Assembly: GCA_900554265.1 (NCBI GenBank)
Contig: USGZ01000137.1
Location: 1-5,485, forward strand
Direction: 5' to 3'
DNA from: an uncultured Porphyromonadaceae bacterium
Lineage (GTDB): Bacteria; Bacteroidota; Bacteroidia; Bacteroidales; Muribaculaceae
Length of the DNA: 5,485 nt
Made by a program: the position numbers and the translations under genes. Shown piece by piece: positions 1 through 5,485 of the stretch. The notes below the pieces were generated by a model. It was not told the DNA's origin and did not search any database. It saw only the letters and a program-made list of their open reading frames with translations. Position 1 is the first letter of the stretch; the number at the start of each line of letters is the position of its first letter.

Positions 1-754
1 AACCGCCGCCGAACACGTCCTCGGAAATGCGGAACATATCGCCGAACTCACGCTCGGAGCGGGCATGGCTGTAGCTGTTGGGCATCACCAGGGATACCAT
101 GATTTCGTCGCCGGCTTCCTCGCGTATCCACTGCAGGGCACGGCGGTAACGGGTCGTGCCGTAGTCGTTCTCATACCAGTTGAGGAAATCGACGCGCAGG
201 AAGTCGAAACCCAGGTCGATGAAGTGGCGCACATAGCCCTTGACCCACTGCTCCGCTCCGGGTCGGTCGGTGTCGACCCAGTAGATGGCGTCGTTGAAGT
301 TCCTGTCGCCCTTGATGTCGCGGACATTGTAGTTCGTGCCCTTTACGGTCACGCCGGCATCGTAGGCCGCGCGGCTCATCCACAGGGGGTTGTAGTACAC
401 GCCCGAGCGCAGGCCCTTTCGCCGCGCCAGAGCTACGTAGAAGCTGAATCCCTGGCCCCAGCCGGAGTTGTAGCGGGTGATATAGCCGTTGGAGTCGATG
501 GTCTGGGCGCCTTCGATCCAGCCGTCGGTGCAGACCATGTCGTAGCCGTACGGCAGCAAGTTCTCGGCCACCCAGTTGATGTTGGCTCGCCAGCGGGCCT
601 CGTCGAGGGCTCGGTCCTCGACGAAACACTGCTCGTAGCCCATCCAGTACATCGGGGCCACGCCGTCGCGGGTGAAACGGCTGTCCCGCCCTTGCACCGG
701 AAGAACCGATGCAAGGGTCAGGATGGCCGATATCGTTAGGACGCGTACGTTCAT
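1..754 (-). CDS. GH27-like (clan GH-D) secreted glycoside hydrolase, N-terminal 251 residues, 3' end outside window
   Basis: This is the start of a secreted retaining alpha-glycosidase-like enzyme. The frame stays open to the left edge. Residues 1-22 form a signal peptide with a likely signal peptidase I cut after VQG; there is no lipobox. The (beta/alpha)8-barrel landmarks follow the GH27 order: CTDGW (75-79), GVYYNP (118-123), FLRVDFL (185-191) and FRISEDV (241-247). By comparison with GH27 alpha-galactosidases, where the nucleophile lies in K-x-D and the acid/base in R-x-x-x-D-I, Asp189 is the predicted nucleophile and Asp246 the acid/base. Usual glycone-binding positions differ: Thr76 stands where GH27 has the first Asp of DD-C-W, and Arg187 where it has Lys. 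True alpha-galactosidase activity is therefore uncertain; GH27 also contains isomalto-dextranases and beta-L-arabinopyranosidases. The start at 754 is supported by the leader and a 1-bp overlap with the preceding stop. Clan assignment is fairly secure, substrate is not. Confidence 0.82.
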   Translation of the reverse strand, partial: MNVRVLTISAILTLASVLPVQGRDSRFTRDGVAPMYWMGYEQCFVEDRALDEARWRANINWVAENLLPYGYDMVCTDGWIEGAQTIDSNGYITRYNSGWGQGFSFYVALARRKGLRSGVYYNPLWMSRAAYDAGVTVKGTNYNVRDIKGDRNFNDAIYWVDTDRPGAEQWVKGYVRHFIDLGFDFLRVDFLNWYENDYGTTRYRRALQWIREEAGDEIMVSLVMPNSYSHARSEREFGDMFRISEDVFGGG

Positions 755-756
755 CA
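752..756 (-). promoter_or_regulatory. TGATG stop-start overlap coupling the binding protein to the hydrolase
   Basis: On the minus strand TGA (756-754) and ATG (754-752) share one base. This decides the hydrolase start, since the reading frame from this ATG opens directly into a signal peptide, and it suggests translational coupling. Confidence 0.75.
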
Positions 757-2121
757 GCGGATAGCGACTTTCCGGGTTTCGCCGCCCTTGCGGACAATGT
801 AGATGCCGGCGGGAGCGTTGTCGAGGTCGACGCGGCGGCCGGCGAGGTCATAGACCTCCTCGGCGCCCTCGGCTTCGACAGCGATTTCACCGACGCCTGT
901 AGTGGTGTCGCGCTCAAGCTTGACTTTCATGTTTGGCACGTCGGCCGTGACTATGTAGTTGTCCTTCATGCCGGGCTTAAGGCCATAGAAAGCGTCGACG
1001 CCGGTCTGGCCGTCGAGCCAGGTGCAGGGCTTCATGTCGTACTCGCCGGGCTCGAGCTGCTCGATATATCCGTCGGCTTCGGCAGAGGTGGGAACGAGAT
1101 AATATACCTGGTTCCATTCGCCGGTAGGAGTCACGAACTTGAACTGCTTGTTGGGATGTTCGGGATTGCCGTCGTTTGTGTCGTAATCAAGGCTGCCCTT
1201 CCACTGGAACTTGCCGTCGCCGAGTCTTTCCATCTGCAAAGGTTGTTTGGATTCGAAGCTGTTGGCTGCCAGGCCGAGCATATAGAGCTCCTCGACGTTG
1301 TTCTTGTCGAAGCCGTATTTGAGCTTGTTGAGCGCGAGAGTCACGGTCTTGGCATTGAGGTCTACAGTGATGGTGTAGTTGCCGGACTGCCCGGGCTTGA
1401 TACCCCAGAACCAGTCAAGCAGCTTGCCGCCTTCATATTCCTCCGACACCTGATAGCCGTAAGAACCAGGCTCGATCTGAAAAACGGAATTGGTTGCTTC
1501 GGTCGGAACGATATAGCATACCTGATTCCAGTCGCCTCGTCCGAGCGCGAACTTGAACTGCTTGTCCTCGCCACCATAGTTGATGTCGCCGGTCCAGGTA
1601 AACACCCCGTTGTCGCCAATGAGGGCAAGGCCCTCGTTGGCGCTCCACTTATCCGGCACCATGCCGAGCATGTAGATTTCAGGTACATTGTTGCCCAGGT
1701 AGTTCACCGTGAGAGTACCTGCGTCCTTGTCATCGGTCGTGCCCGGATTGAGCGCGAGGGTCAGCTTATAATAGCCGGGGGTAGTGACTTTCCACTTATT
1801 GTCGTCGCCGCCGTATACGACGGTGAATGTCTGAGTCTCGGCAGTGGTAAACTCGGTACCGGCTACCGTGGCATAGAATGCGACGGGACCCCAGTCTTTC
1901 TGCCCCAGGAACTTGAGTTCACACTGATTGGCGGGATTCATGTATCCTGCCCACTCGAAGGTATTGTTCTCGCCCTTGGTCATGGGTATCGCAGAGCCAG
2001 TATTCCATCCGTTGGGGGTGGCGTCGCCGATGAGATAGAGCTCACCGGGCATATCGTAGGCATAGGCTGCGGCGGATGATACCAGCGCCAGGCCTACGAG
2101 TATATTTCTGATTGCTTTCAT
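754..2121 (-). CDS. Secreted SusE/SusF-like glycan-binding candidate with T9SS-like C-terminal tail (paralogue 2)
   Basis: This 455-residue protein is probably a non-catalytic carbohydrate-binding protein of a PUL. Residues 1-21 are a signal peptide with an AYA cut site and no lipobox Cys. The modules run type A at about 27-142 (LYLIGDATPNGWN opening), type B at about 148-265 (EIYMLG, EDKQFKFALGRGDWN, DWFWGI) and type B at about 277-403 (ELYMLGLAANSFES, NKQFKFVTPTGEWN, GVDAFYG). A tail at about 404-455 contains VYDLAGRRV, PAGIYIV and a basic end, as in type A T9SS sorting domains. The order matches the gene just upstream, and about two thirds of residues are identical through the last type B module (my count is 49 of 76 over the core). 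No catalytic motif is visible. The stop overlaps the hydrolase start by one base, suggesting coupled translation. Binding is inferred from SusE/SusF similarity and aromatic-rich modules. Confidence 0.85.
   Translation of the reverse strand: MKAIRNILVGLALVSSAAAYAYDMPGELYLIGDATPNGWNTGSAIPMTKGENNTFEWAGYMNPANQCELKFLGQKDWGPVAFYATVAGTEFTTAETQTFTVVYGGDDNKWKVTTPGYYKLTLALNPGTTDDKDAGTLTVNYLGNNVPEIYMLGMVPDKWSANEGLALIGDNGVFTWTGDINYGGEDKQFKFALGRGDWNQVCYIVPTEATNSVFQIEPGSYGYQVSEEYEGGKLLDWFWGIKPGQSGNYTITVDLNAKTVTLALNKLKYGFDKNNVEELYMLGLAANSFESKQPLQMERLGDGKFQWKGSLDYDTNDGNPEHPNKQFKFVTPTGEWNQVYYLVPTSAEADGYIEQLEPGEYDMKPCTWLDGQTGVDAFYGLKPGMKDNYIVTADVPNMKVKLERDTTTGVGEIAVEAEGAEEVYDLAGRRVDLDNAPAGIYIVRKGGETRKVAIR
757..912 (-). 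other. T9SS type A-like C-terminal sorting domain of the 754-2121 protein
   Basis: The last ~52 residues read as a compact beta-sandwich tail: a Thr-rich linker, EVYDLAGRRV, a short loop, PAGIYIV, then RKGGETRKVAIR. The pattern VYDxxGRxV followed by GIYxV and a Lys/Arg-containing final strand is the recognised form of type IX secretion sorting domains in Bacteroidota. The assignment rests on motif shape only, and the secretion machinery is not in the window. Confidence 0.72.
1135..1154 (-). repeat. Short exact nucleotide repeat encoding NKQFKF, copy 1
   Basis: The 20 bases on the plus strand (gaacttgaactgcttgttgg) recur exactly at 2584-2603 and 4241-4260. A 19-base version is at 5027-5045 and a 16-base version at 1549-1564. 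Each lies at the same point of a type B module. Confidence 0.85.
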
Positions 2122-2136
2122 TGCGTCTGAATTGGT
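2122..2136 (-). promoter_or_regulatory. Short leader of the 754-2121 gene
   Basis: Fifteen bases (accaattcagacgca on the minus strand) separate the TAA of the upstream paralogue from the ATG. No Shine-Dalgarno is visible. The spacing is compatible with ribosome read-on within an operon. Confidence 0.45.
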
Positions 2137-3570
2137 TTATTTCTTGATGAGCTTGACGGTGTTACGGCCGTCGGAAACGACGTAGATGCCTGCGGCGAGC
2201 AGGGAGGCGTCGTTGGAGCCGTTGGCGGCCACGAGAAGCTTGCGGCCGGCGATGTCGTAGACGGCCACTTCGCCCTCTGCGCCGGCGATGGTCAGAACGT
2301 CGCCGTTGAGGACTGCATTGAAGGCCACGGCCTCGATTTCCGCAACGCCCGAGTTGCCGGCGATGAAGTCGAAACTCATGTTGGGAACATCGACGATTAC
2401 GGTGTAGATACCCTTGGTGCCGGAAGTGACGCCGAAGAAGGCATCGACGCCCGAGCGGCCCTCGGTCCAGGTAGTCATCTTCACTGGATAGGTGCCGGGA
2501 GTTACTTCCTGGATGTAGCCGTCGGCTTCGGCGCCGGTCGGTACGAGGTAGTAGACCTTGTTCCAGGGGCCGGTGGGGGTCACGAACTTGAACTGCTTGT
2601 TGGCGTGGTTGTCGTCGCCGTCGGCGGTGGCGAAATCGAGGTTGCCGGACCAGGAGAATTTGCCGTTGCCCAGGGCGGTCATGGGCAGGGGATGCTCGGA
2701 GTCGAAGCTGTCGGCGGCCAGGCCGAGCATGTAGAGCTCGGTGGTGTTGTTCTGGTCGAAGGCATAGCTCTTGAGGAGCTTGAAGCTTACGGTCTTGGCG
2801 TTGGTGTCGACGGTAATCTCATACTCGCCGGACTTGCCTTCCCTGATGCCCCAGAACCAGTCCTTGAGGGCGCCGGGTTCGGTCTCGGCGGATTCCTGAT
2901 AGGAATACGTGCCGGGGTCGACTTGCAGTACGTTGCCGTTGAGGTTGGTTTCGGTCGGCACGAGGAAGGTGATTTTGTCCCAGTCGCCGTAGGAGAGGGC
3001 GAACTTCACCATCTTGTCCTCGCCGTAGTAGTTCAGGGGGCCGGTCCAGGTGTACTTGCCATCGGCGCCGGGGACTACAGTCGGGGAGTCGGAATACCAG
3101 CGTTCGGTTGCGGCGCCGAGCATGAAGATGCTGTTGGGCAGTTCGGCGGGTTCTGCGTCCAGGGTGCCGAAGTTGGTGTCGGTGATGTCGATGCGGAAGG
3201 TGAGTTTATAGACGCCCGGGTCCTCGACATACCATTTCTGGTCAGGCTGGCCGTTGTGGGTCAGGTAGCTCTCGCTGTTGCGGAGGCCGGTGCCGGTCAC
3301 TTTCTGACCGTTCTCGAGGGGCATGAAGGTATTGCTGCTCCACATGCCGTCGCCTTTCACCCAGGGCAGCTTGAACTCGCCCTTCTTGAAGATGCCGGTA
3401 TATGTGAATTCGGTGTCGCTGACTTTCACCATCTGTTCGGGATAGTTGTTGTTCCAGCCTGCGCAGGTAGCATCGCCGATGAGATAGAGAGTCTCGGGCA
3501 GTTCCTGTGCGGAGGCCGTGACTGCGGCCGTCGTCAGCACTGCGGCGGCCAGTAGTTTGATAAGTTTCAT
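2137..3570 (-). CDS. Secreted SusE/SusF-like glycan-binding candidate with T9SS-like C-terminal tail (paralogue 1)
   Basis: This 477-residue protein has a signal peptide at 1-21 with an ASA cut site followed by Gln22, so it is not a lipoprotein. Type A is at about 27-140 (LYLIGDATCAGWN). The first type B is at about 147-266 (SIFMLGAATERWYSDSP, FALSYGDWD, DWFWGI). The second type B is at about 278-402 (ELYMLGLAADSFDS, NKQFKFVTPTGPWN, GVDAFFG). A tail at about 405-477 includes EVAVYDIAGRKL, AAGIYVV and a final Lys-rich strand, typical in shape of a T9SS type A sorting domain. It sits 25 bp after the lipoprotein and 15 bp before its paralogue, so it belongs to the same transcript. Canonical SusE and SusF are lipid-anchored and lack such a tail. 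Its likely job is extracellular glycan capture; the ligand is unknown. In the first type B module the core is MVKFALSYGDW instead of KQFKF, so that copy may bind differently. Confidence 0.86.
   Translation of the reverse strand: MKLIKLLAAAVLTTAAVTASAQELPETLYLIGDATCAGWNNNYPEQMVKVSDTEFTYTGIFKKGEFKLPWVKGDGMWSSNTFMPLENGQKVTGTGLRNSESYLTHNGQPDQKWYVEDPGVYKLTFRIDITDTNFGTLDAEPAELPNSIFMLGAATERWYSDSPTVVPGADGKYTWTGPLNYYGEDKMVKFALSYGDWDKITFLVPTETNLNGNVLQVDPGTYSYQESAETEPGALKDWFWGIREGKSGEYEITVDTNAKTVSFKLLKSYAFDQNNTTELYMLGLAADSFDSEHPLPMTALGNGKFSWSGNLDFATADGDDNHANKQFKFVTPTGPWNKVYYLVPTGAEADGYIQEVTPGTYPVKMTTWTEGRSGVDAFFGVTSGTKGIYTVIVDVPNMSFDFIAGNSGVAEIEAVAFNAVLNGDVLTIAGAEGEVAVYDIAGRKLLVAANGSNDASLLAAGIYVVSDGRNTVKLIKK
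2140..2358 (-). other. T9SS type A-like C-terminal sorting domain of the 2137-3570 protein
   Basis: The last ~73 residues contain two short strands (around AVLNGDVLTIAG), then EVAVYDIAGRKL, a longer Ala/Asn/Ser-rich loop, AAGIYVV and NTVKLIKK. This is longer than the tail of the paralogue and closer to a full-length sorting domain. The call is based on pattern, not on a profile search. Confidence 0.72.
2584..2603 (-). repeat. Short exact nucleotide repeat encoding NKQFKF, copy 2
   Basis: This is identical over 20 bases to the copies at 1135-1154 and 4241-4260. It falls in the last type B module of the 477-residue protein. Confidence 0.85.
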
Positions 3571-3595
3571 TGCTTATGTGATTTTATGTTTATTG
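3571..3595 (-). promoter_or_regulatory. AT-rich leader of the 2137-3570 gene, no Shine-Dalgarno
   Basis: This 25-bp gap is strikingly AT-rich against GC-rich surroundings (ATAAACATAAAATCACATAA on the minus strand, just before the start). Bacteroidota translation starts commonly rely on unstructured A-rich leaders instead of a Shine-Dalgarno pairing. A weak internal promoter cannot be excluded, but no convincing -33/-7 pair is seen. Confidence 0.5.
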
Positions 3596-5305
3596 TCAGA
3601 GTTTGGTCACCTTGAGTTCCATTGTCTCGAGATTGGCCTCGATGCGGTAGCGGCCGTTGTTCTCGCGGGCTATGCCCCAGGATGCGCTCAGGGGCTGCCC
3701 GGCGCCTTTGATGCGCTTCATGCCGTAGACGCCGCCGTCCTGGACGAGCTCGCGGTACTGGTCGCTGTCGCCGTTGACGGGCACGATGAAGAATACCGAA
3801 TCCCAGTTGCCCTTGGAGGTGATGAAGTTGAACTGGCGGTTGTTCTCCTCCTCGGTGTAGTAGAGCTCGCCCTCCCAGGTGAAAGTGTGGGTGTCGCCTA
3901 CGCGCTGGAGCTGTACGCCGGGATTATTGGAGTCGCAGCCGGAGCGGCCGGCAACGCCCTGGATGTAGAGCTCGGTCTCCAGTTCGGGTTCGGGCTGGGG
4001 TTCGGCGTCGCCGGTGCGGGTCATGGTGAAACTCAGGTCGTCGGGATCGACGACGATGCGGTAGATGGCGTCGGCGCCCTCGGCGATGCCCCAGAAGGCG
4101 TCGATACCGATGGCTCCGTCCTTCCAGGTGCAGGTCTTCATCTTGTGGGTGCCCTCGCCGATAATCTCGATGTCGCCGTCGGCGGCAGCGGTCTCGGGGA
4201 TGTAGTAGGTCACAGCGTCCCAGTTGCCGGTGCGGTCGATGAACTTGAACTGCTTGTTGGCGTTCTGCGGGGTGGCGTTGCGGTCGGCGTAGTAGATCGG
4301 GCCTTCCCATACGAAGGTGCCGGTGGCCTCGTCGTAGTCGAGCTCCATGGGGCTGTTCGAGTCGAAGCTGGAGGCGGCGTTACCGAGCATGTAGAACTCG
4401 GGGCCGCGCACGATTTCGCCGAGGTATTCGGCGGCGATGGTGATTTCCTTCTTGCCGTGCGAGCAGTCGATGGTGAGGTGGTAGGTACCCTCCTCCTCGA
4501 TACGCCACTTGGAGTCCGGGCTGCCGGTCGGCACGTACTCGCACTCGGGAGCGGCGACGCCGCTGCGGTTGATGGTCGTTCCGTGGACGGCGGGCATGAT
4601 GAACGGAGCCTCCCACTTGTCGCTGATCTGCATCGGGCACTTGAGCTCGCCGGCGTAGAGCGGGCCCGTGTACTCGAATATCTGGGGAGCGGTCATCTCC
4701 ATCGGCACGGGTGAGCCGATGTTCCAGCCGGCGGGCGTGCCGTCGCCTACCATGTAGAGTTCCTGCGGGGTGAAGGGTTCTTCCTTCTTCTCGACGAGGA
4801 CTACGGAGATTTCGAGGGTCTTGCCGTTGATGGTCACGTCGTAGACGCCGTCCTCGCCTTCATGGATGCCCCAGAAGTTGTCGCGCAGGTTGCCTGCGCC
4901 TTCGGAGCATACGGCGCCGCGGTTGGCGTTCTCGCCGAACTCGACGTAGGCGTAGGAAGTTCCGTCGACCACGCCCGACTCAGGCACGATGTAGTGGATT
5001 TTGTCCCAGTCGCCCTGGGCGTCGCAGAACTTGAACTGCTTGTTGTCCTTGTAGTAGTACATCTCCACGCGTTTGGTGAAGACGTTGGGGTCGTCGGTGG
5101 GGTCCATCGGAATGGCCGTGTTCGACACGAAGGGGTCGCCGTCGGTGTAACTCTGGACGCTGTAGCCGAGGATGTAGAGTTGCTCGTAGGCGATATCCTT
5201 CTCCGGAATCTGGACGACGCGGAGGTCCTTCTCGGCATCGCAGCCGGCCAGGAGGGCTGCCCCTCCGATTGCCAGCATTGACAGTACTTTATTTGTCAGT
5301 CGCAT
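3596..5305 (-). CDS. SusE/SusF-like outer-membrane lipoprotein with four tandem modules
   Basis: This 569-residue protein follows the susD-like gene by 21 bp, the usual place of a surface glycan-binding protein (SGBP/SusE position). Residues 1-22 form a lipoprotein signal ending in the lipobox LAGC with Cys22. The acid-rich DAEKD after it is compatible with a Bacteroidota surface lipoprotein export signal. Four modules follow. The first is type B at about 42-172 (QLYILG, DNKQFKFCDAQGDWD, NFWGI). The second is type A at about 182-295 (ELYMVGDGTPAGWN). The third is type B at about 302-430 (EFYMLGNAASSFDSNSP, NKQFKFIDRTGNWD, GIDAFWGI). The fourth is a diverged type B at about 445-569 (ELYIQGVAGRSGCDSNNP, NRQFNFITSKGNWD, SASWGI). 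A Pro/Glu linker (about 434-444) precedes the last module. There is no T9SS-like tail, and the protein ends with a beta-strand. SusE/F proteins bind starch; whether this one binds an alpha-glucan or another glycan cannot be read here. Confidence 0.88.
   Translation of the reverse strand: MRLTNKVLSMLAIGGAALLAGCDAEKDLRVVQIPEKDIAYEQLYILGYSVQSYTDGDPFVSNTAIPMDPTDDPNVFTKRVEMYYYKDNKQFKFCDAQGDWDKIHYIVPESGVVDGTSYAYVEFGENANRGAVCSEGAGNLRDNFWGIHEGEDGVYDVTINGKTLEISVVLVEKKEEPFTPQELYMVGDGTPAGWNIGSPVPMEMTAPQIFEYTGPLYAGELKCPMQISDKWEAPFIMPAVHGTTINRSGVAAPECEYVPTGSPDSKWRIEEEGTYHLTIDCSHGKKEITIAAEYLGEIVRGPEFYMLGNAASSFDSNSPMELDYDEATGTFVWEGPIYYADRNATPQNANKQFKFIDRTGNWDAVTYYIPETAAADGDIEIIGEGTHKMKTCTWKDGAIGIDAFWGIAEGADAIYRIVVDPDDLSFTMTRTGDAEPQPEPELETELYIQGVAGRSGCDSNNPGVQLQRVGDTHTFTWEGELYYTEEENNRQFNFITSKGNWDSVFFIVPVNGDSDQYRELVQDGGVYGMKRIKGAGQPLSASWGIARENNGRYRIEANLETMELKVTKL
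4241..4260 (-). repeat. Short exact nucleotide repeat encoding NKQFKF, copy 3
   Basis: This is identical over 20 bases to copies 1 and 2, and lies in the third module of the lipoprotein. The surrounding sequence has diverged clearly. Confidence 0.85.
5027..5045 (-). repeat. Short nucleotide repeat encoding NKQFKF, copy 4
   Basis: This shares 19 bases with copies 1-3 and lies in the first module of the lipoprotein. The equivalent place in the fourth module, near 3828-3845, has diverged to encode NRQFNF. Confidence 0.8.
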
Positions 5306-5326
5306 GTCTGTTTCTTGTTAAGTGGT
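5306..5326 (-). promoter_or_regulatory. Leader of the lipoprotein gene, no Shine-Dalgarno
   Basis: The 21 bp between the susD-like stop and the lipoprotein ATG read accacttaacaagaaacag then AC on the minus strand. It is A-rich with no GGAGG-like box, the usual Bacteroidota initiation region. It has no room for a promoter or terminator, so the two genes are read as one transcript. Confidence 0.55.
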
Positions 5327-5485
5327 TCAATATCCGGGGTTCTGGACAAGGTTGTGGTTCGTATCGAGAGCCTTACGCGGAATGGGATATATCTTTGTGT
5401 GGTCGTCCTCGTCGGGCTGCTTGTCCCACCATGCCGAGGTGTTGAAGCGGCCGAAGCGCACCAGGTCGATGCGGCGGCGGCCCTC
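5327..5485 (-). CDS. SusD-like nutrient-binding outer-membrane lipoprotein, C-terminal 52 residues only
   Basis: This is the 3' end of a gene entering from the right edge. The open frame read from 5485 ends at a TGA at 5327-5329. The visible 52 residues begin EGRRRIDLVRFGRF, continue with a WW pair, then HTKIYPIPRKAL, and end NLVQNPGY. The arginine-rich DLVRFGRF block, the IYPIP block and the terminal QNPGY are signatures of the SusD/RagB family C-terminus. SusD proteins cap the SusC TonB-dependent porin and help load oligosaccharides for import. The N-terminus, lipobox and TPR region lie outside the window, as presumably does a susC gene further upstream. Substrate cannot be inferred from the tail. 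Confidence 0.95.
   Translation of the reverse strand, partial: EGRRRIDLVRFGRFNTSAWWDKQPDEDDHTKIYPIPRKALDTNHNLVQNPGY

Larger units (their letters stand above)
754..3570 (-). repeat. Tandem paralogous gene pair (A-B-B-tail architecture)
   Basis: The two genes encode the same module order with matching landmarks at nearly the same residue numbers: LYLIGDAT at 28-35, DWFWGI starting at 236-237, ELYMLGLAA at 278-286 and TPTGxWN at 331-337. They lie 15 bp apart in the same direction. This supports an ancient tandem duplication. Similarity is highest in the last type B module and lower in type A and the tails. Confidence 0.8.

Noticed and set aside
65..739. Plus-strand open frame (224 codons) opposite the hydrolase
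   Set aside because: It is antisense to a readable GH27-like domain and has no motif of its own.
171..917. Minus-strand open frame (248 codons) overlapping the hydrolase start
   Set aside because: It is in a different frame from the hydrolase, is rich in Arg/Pro/Ser, and begins inside the tail of the previous gene. The hydrolase frame from 754 gives catalytic motifs and a signal peptide.
709..2079. Long plus-strand open frame (456 codons) opposite the 754-2121 gene
   Set aside because: It is an antisense shadow in GC-rich coding sequence. The translation is a low-information Val/Ala/Gly/Leu/His-rich string without motifs or a coherent signal peptide, whereas the minus strand has clear modules and a leader.
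2605..3555. Plus-strand open frame (316 codons) opposite the 477-residue protein
   Set aside because: It has the same antisense character, with no recognisable domain, and lies wholly inside a convincing gene.
3571..3595. Internal promoter in the AT-rich gap
   Set aside because: The 25-bp gap is AT-rich, but no -33 TTTG with a correctly spaced -7 TAnnTTTG element is visible on the minus strand. An A-rich translation leader explains it better.
3518..4714. Plus-strand open frame (398 codons) opposite the lipoprotein
   Set aside because: It crosses the junction between two well-supported minus-strand genes and is composed of repetitive Val/Ala/Gly/Asp. It mirrors the antisense of the repeated modules.
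3596..5305. Possible catalytic function for the multi-module lipoprotein
   Set aside because: The repeated modules show conserved aromatic and Lys residues but no conserved acid pair or known hydrolase motif. Its position right after susD favours a binding role.

Overview
The window is a gene-dense, GC-rich stretch of a Bacteroidota (Bacteroidales) chromosome. It reads entirely on the minus strand and looks like the downstream half of a polysaccharide utilization locus (PUL) of the Sus type. The evidence is a textbook SusD C-terminus at the right edge, a SusE/SusF-like outer-membrane lipoprotein next to it, AT-rich leaders with no Shine-Dalgarno sequence, and C-terminal tails that resemble type IX secretion (T9SS) sorting domains. 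The tails together with the high GC content fit Muribaculaceae, Prevotellaceae or Rikenellaceae-like bacteria better than classical Bacteroides. That placement is an inference.

In transcription order (right to left) the layout is: the 3' end of a susD-like gene (5327-5485, running off the window); a 569-residue SusE/F-like lipoprotein with four modules (3596-5305); two related 477- and 455-residue secreted proteins (2137-3570 and 754-2121); and the 5' part of a GH27-like (clan GH-D) glycoside hydrolase (1-754, running off the left edge). The gaps are 21, 25 and 15 bp, and the last junction is a 1-bp TGATG overlap. The five genes are therefore almost certainly one transcript, with its promoter outside the window. 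I see no terminator, RNA gene, mobile element or CRISPR array.

The three middle genes are built from two recurring module types. Type A (about 110 residues, opening LYLIGDATxxGWN) resembles the SusE/SusF family. Type B (about 125 residues) has an opening LYMLG, a central NKQFKF, a GxWxxVxYxVP segment and a closing aromatic-Gly (FWGI-like) segment. There are seven type B and three type A copies. The lipoprotein is arranged B-A-B-B. The two secreted proteins are both A-B-B-tail.

A working model is that SusC (not in the window) and SusD import oligosaccharides, the lipoprotein and the two secreted proteins hold glycan at or near the cell surface, and the hydrolase trims alpha-linked sugar. The substrate cannot be read from the sequence. 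The most unusual feature is that two SusE/F-like proteins have signal peptidase I leaders and T9SS-like tails instead of lipid anchors.
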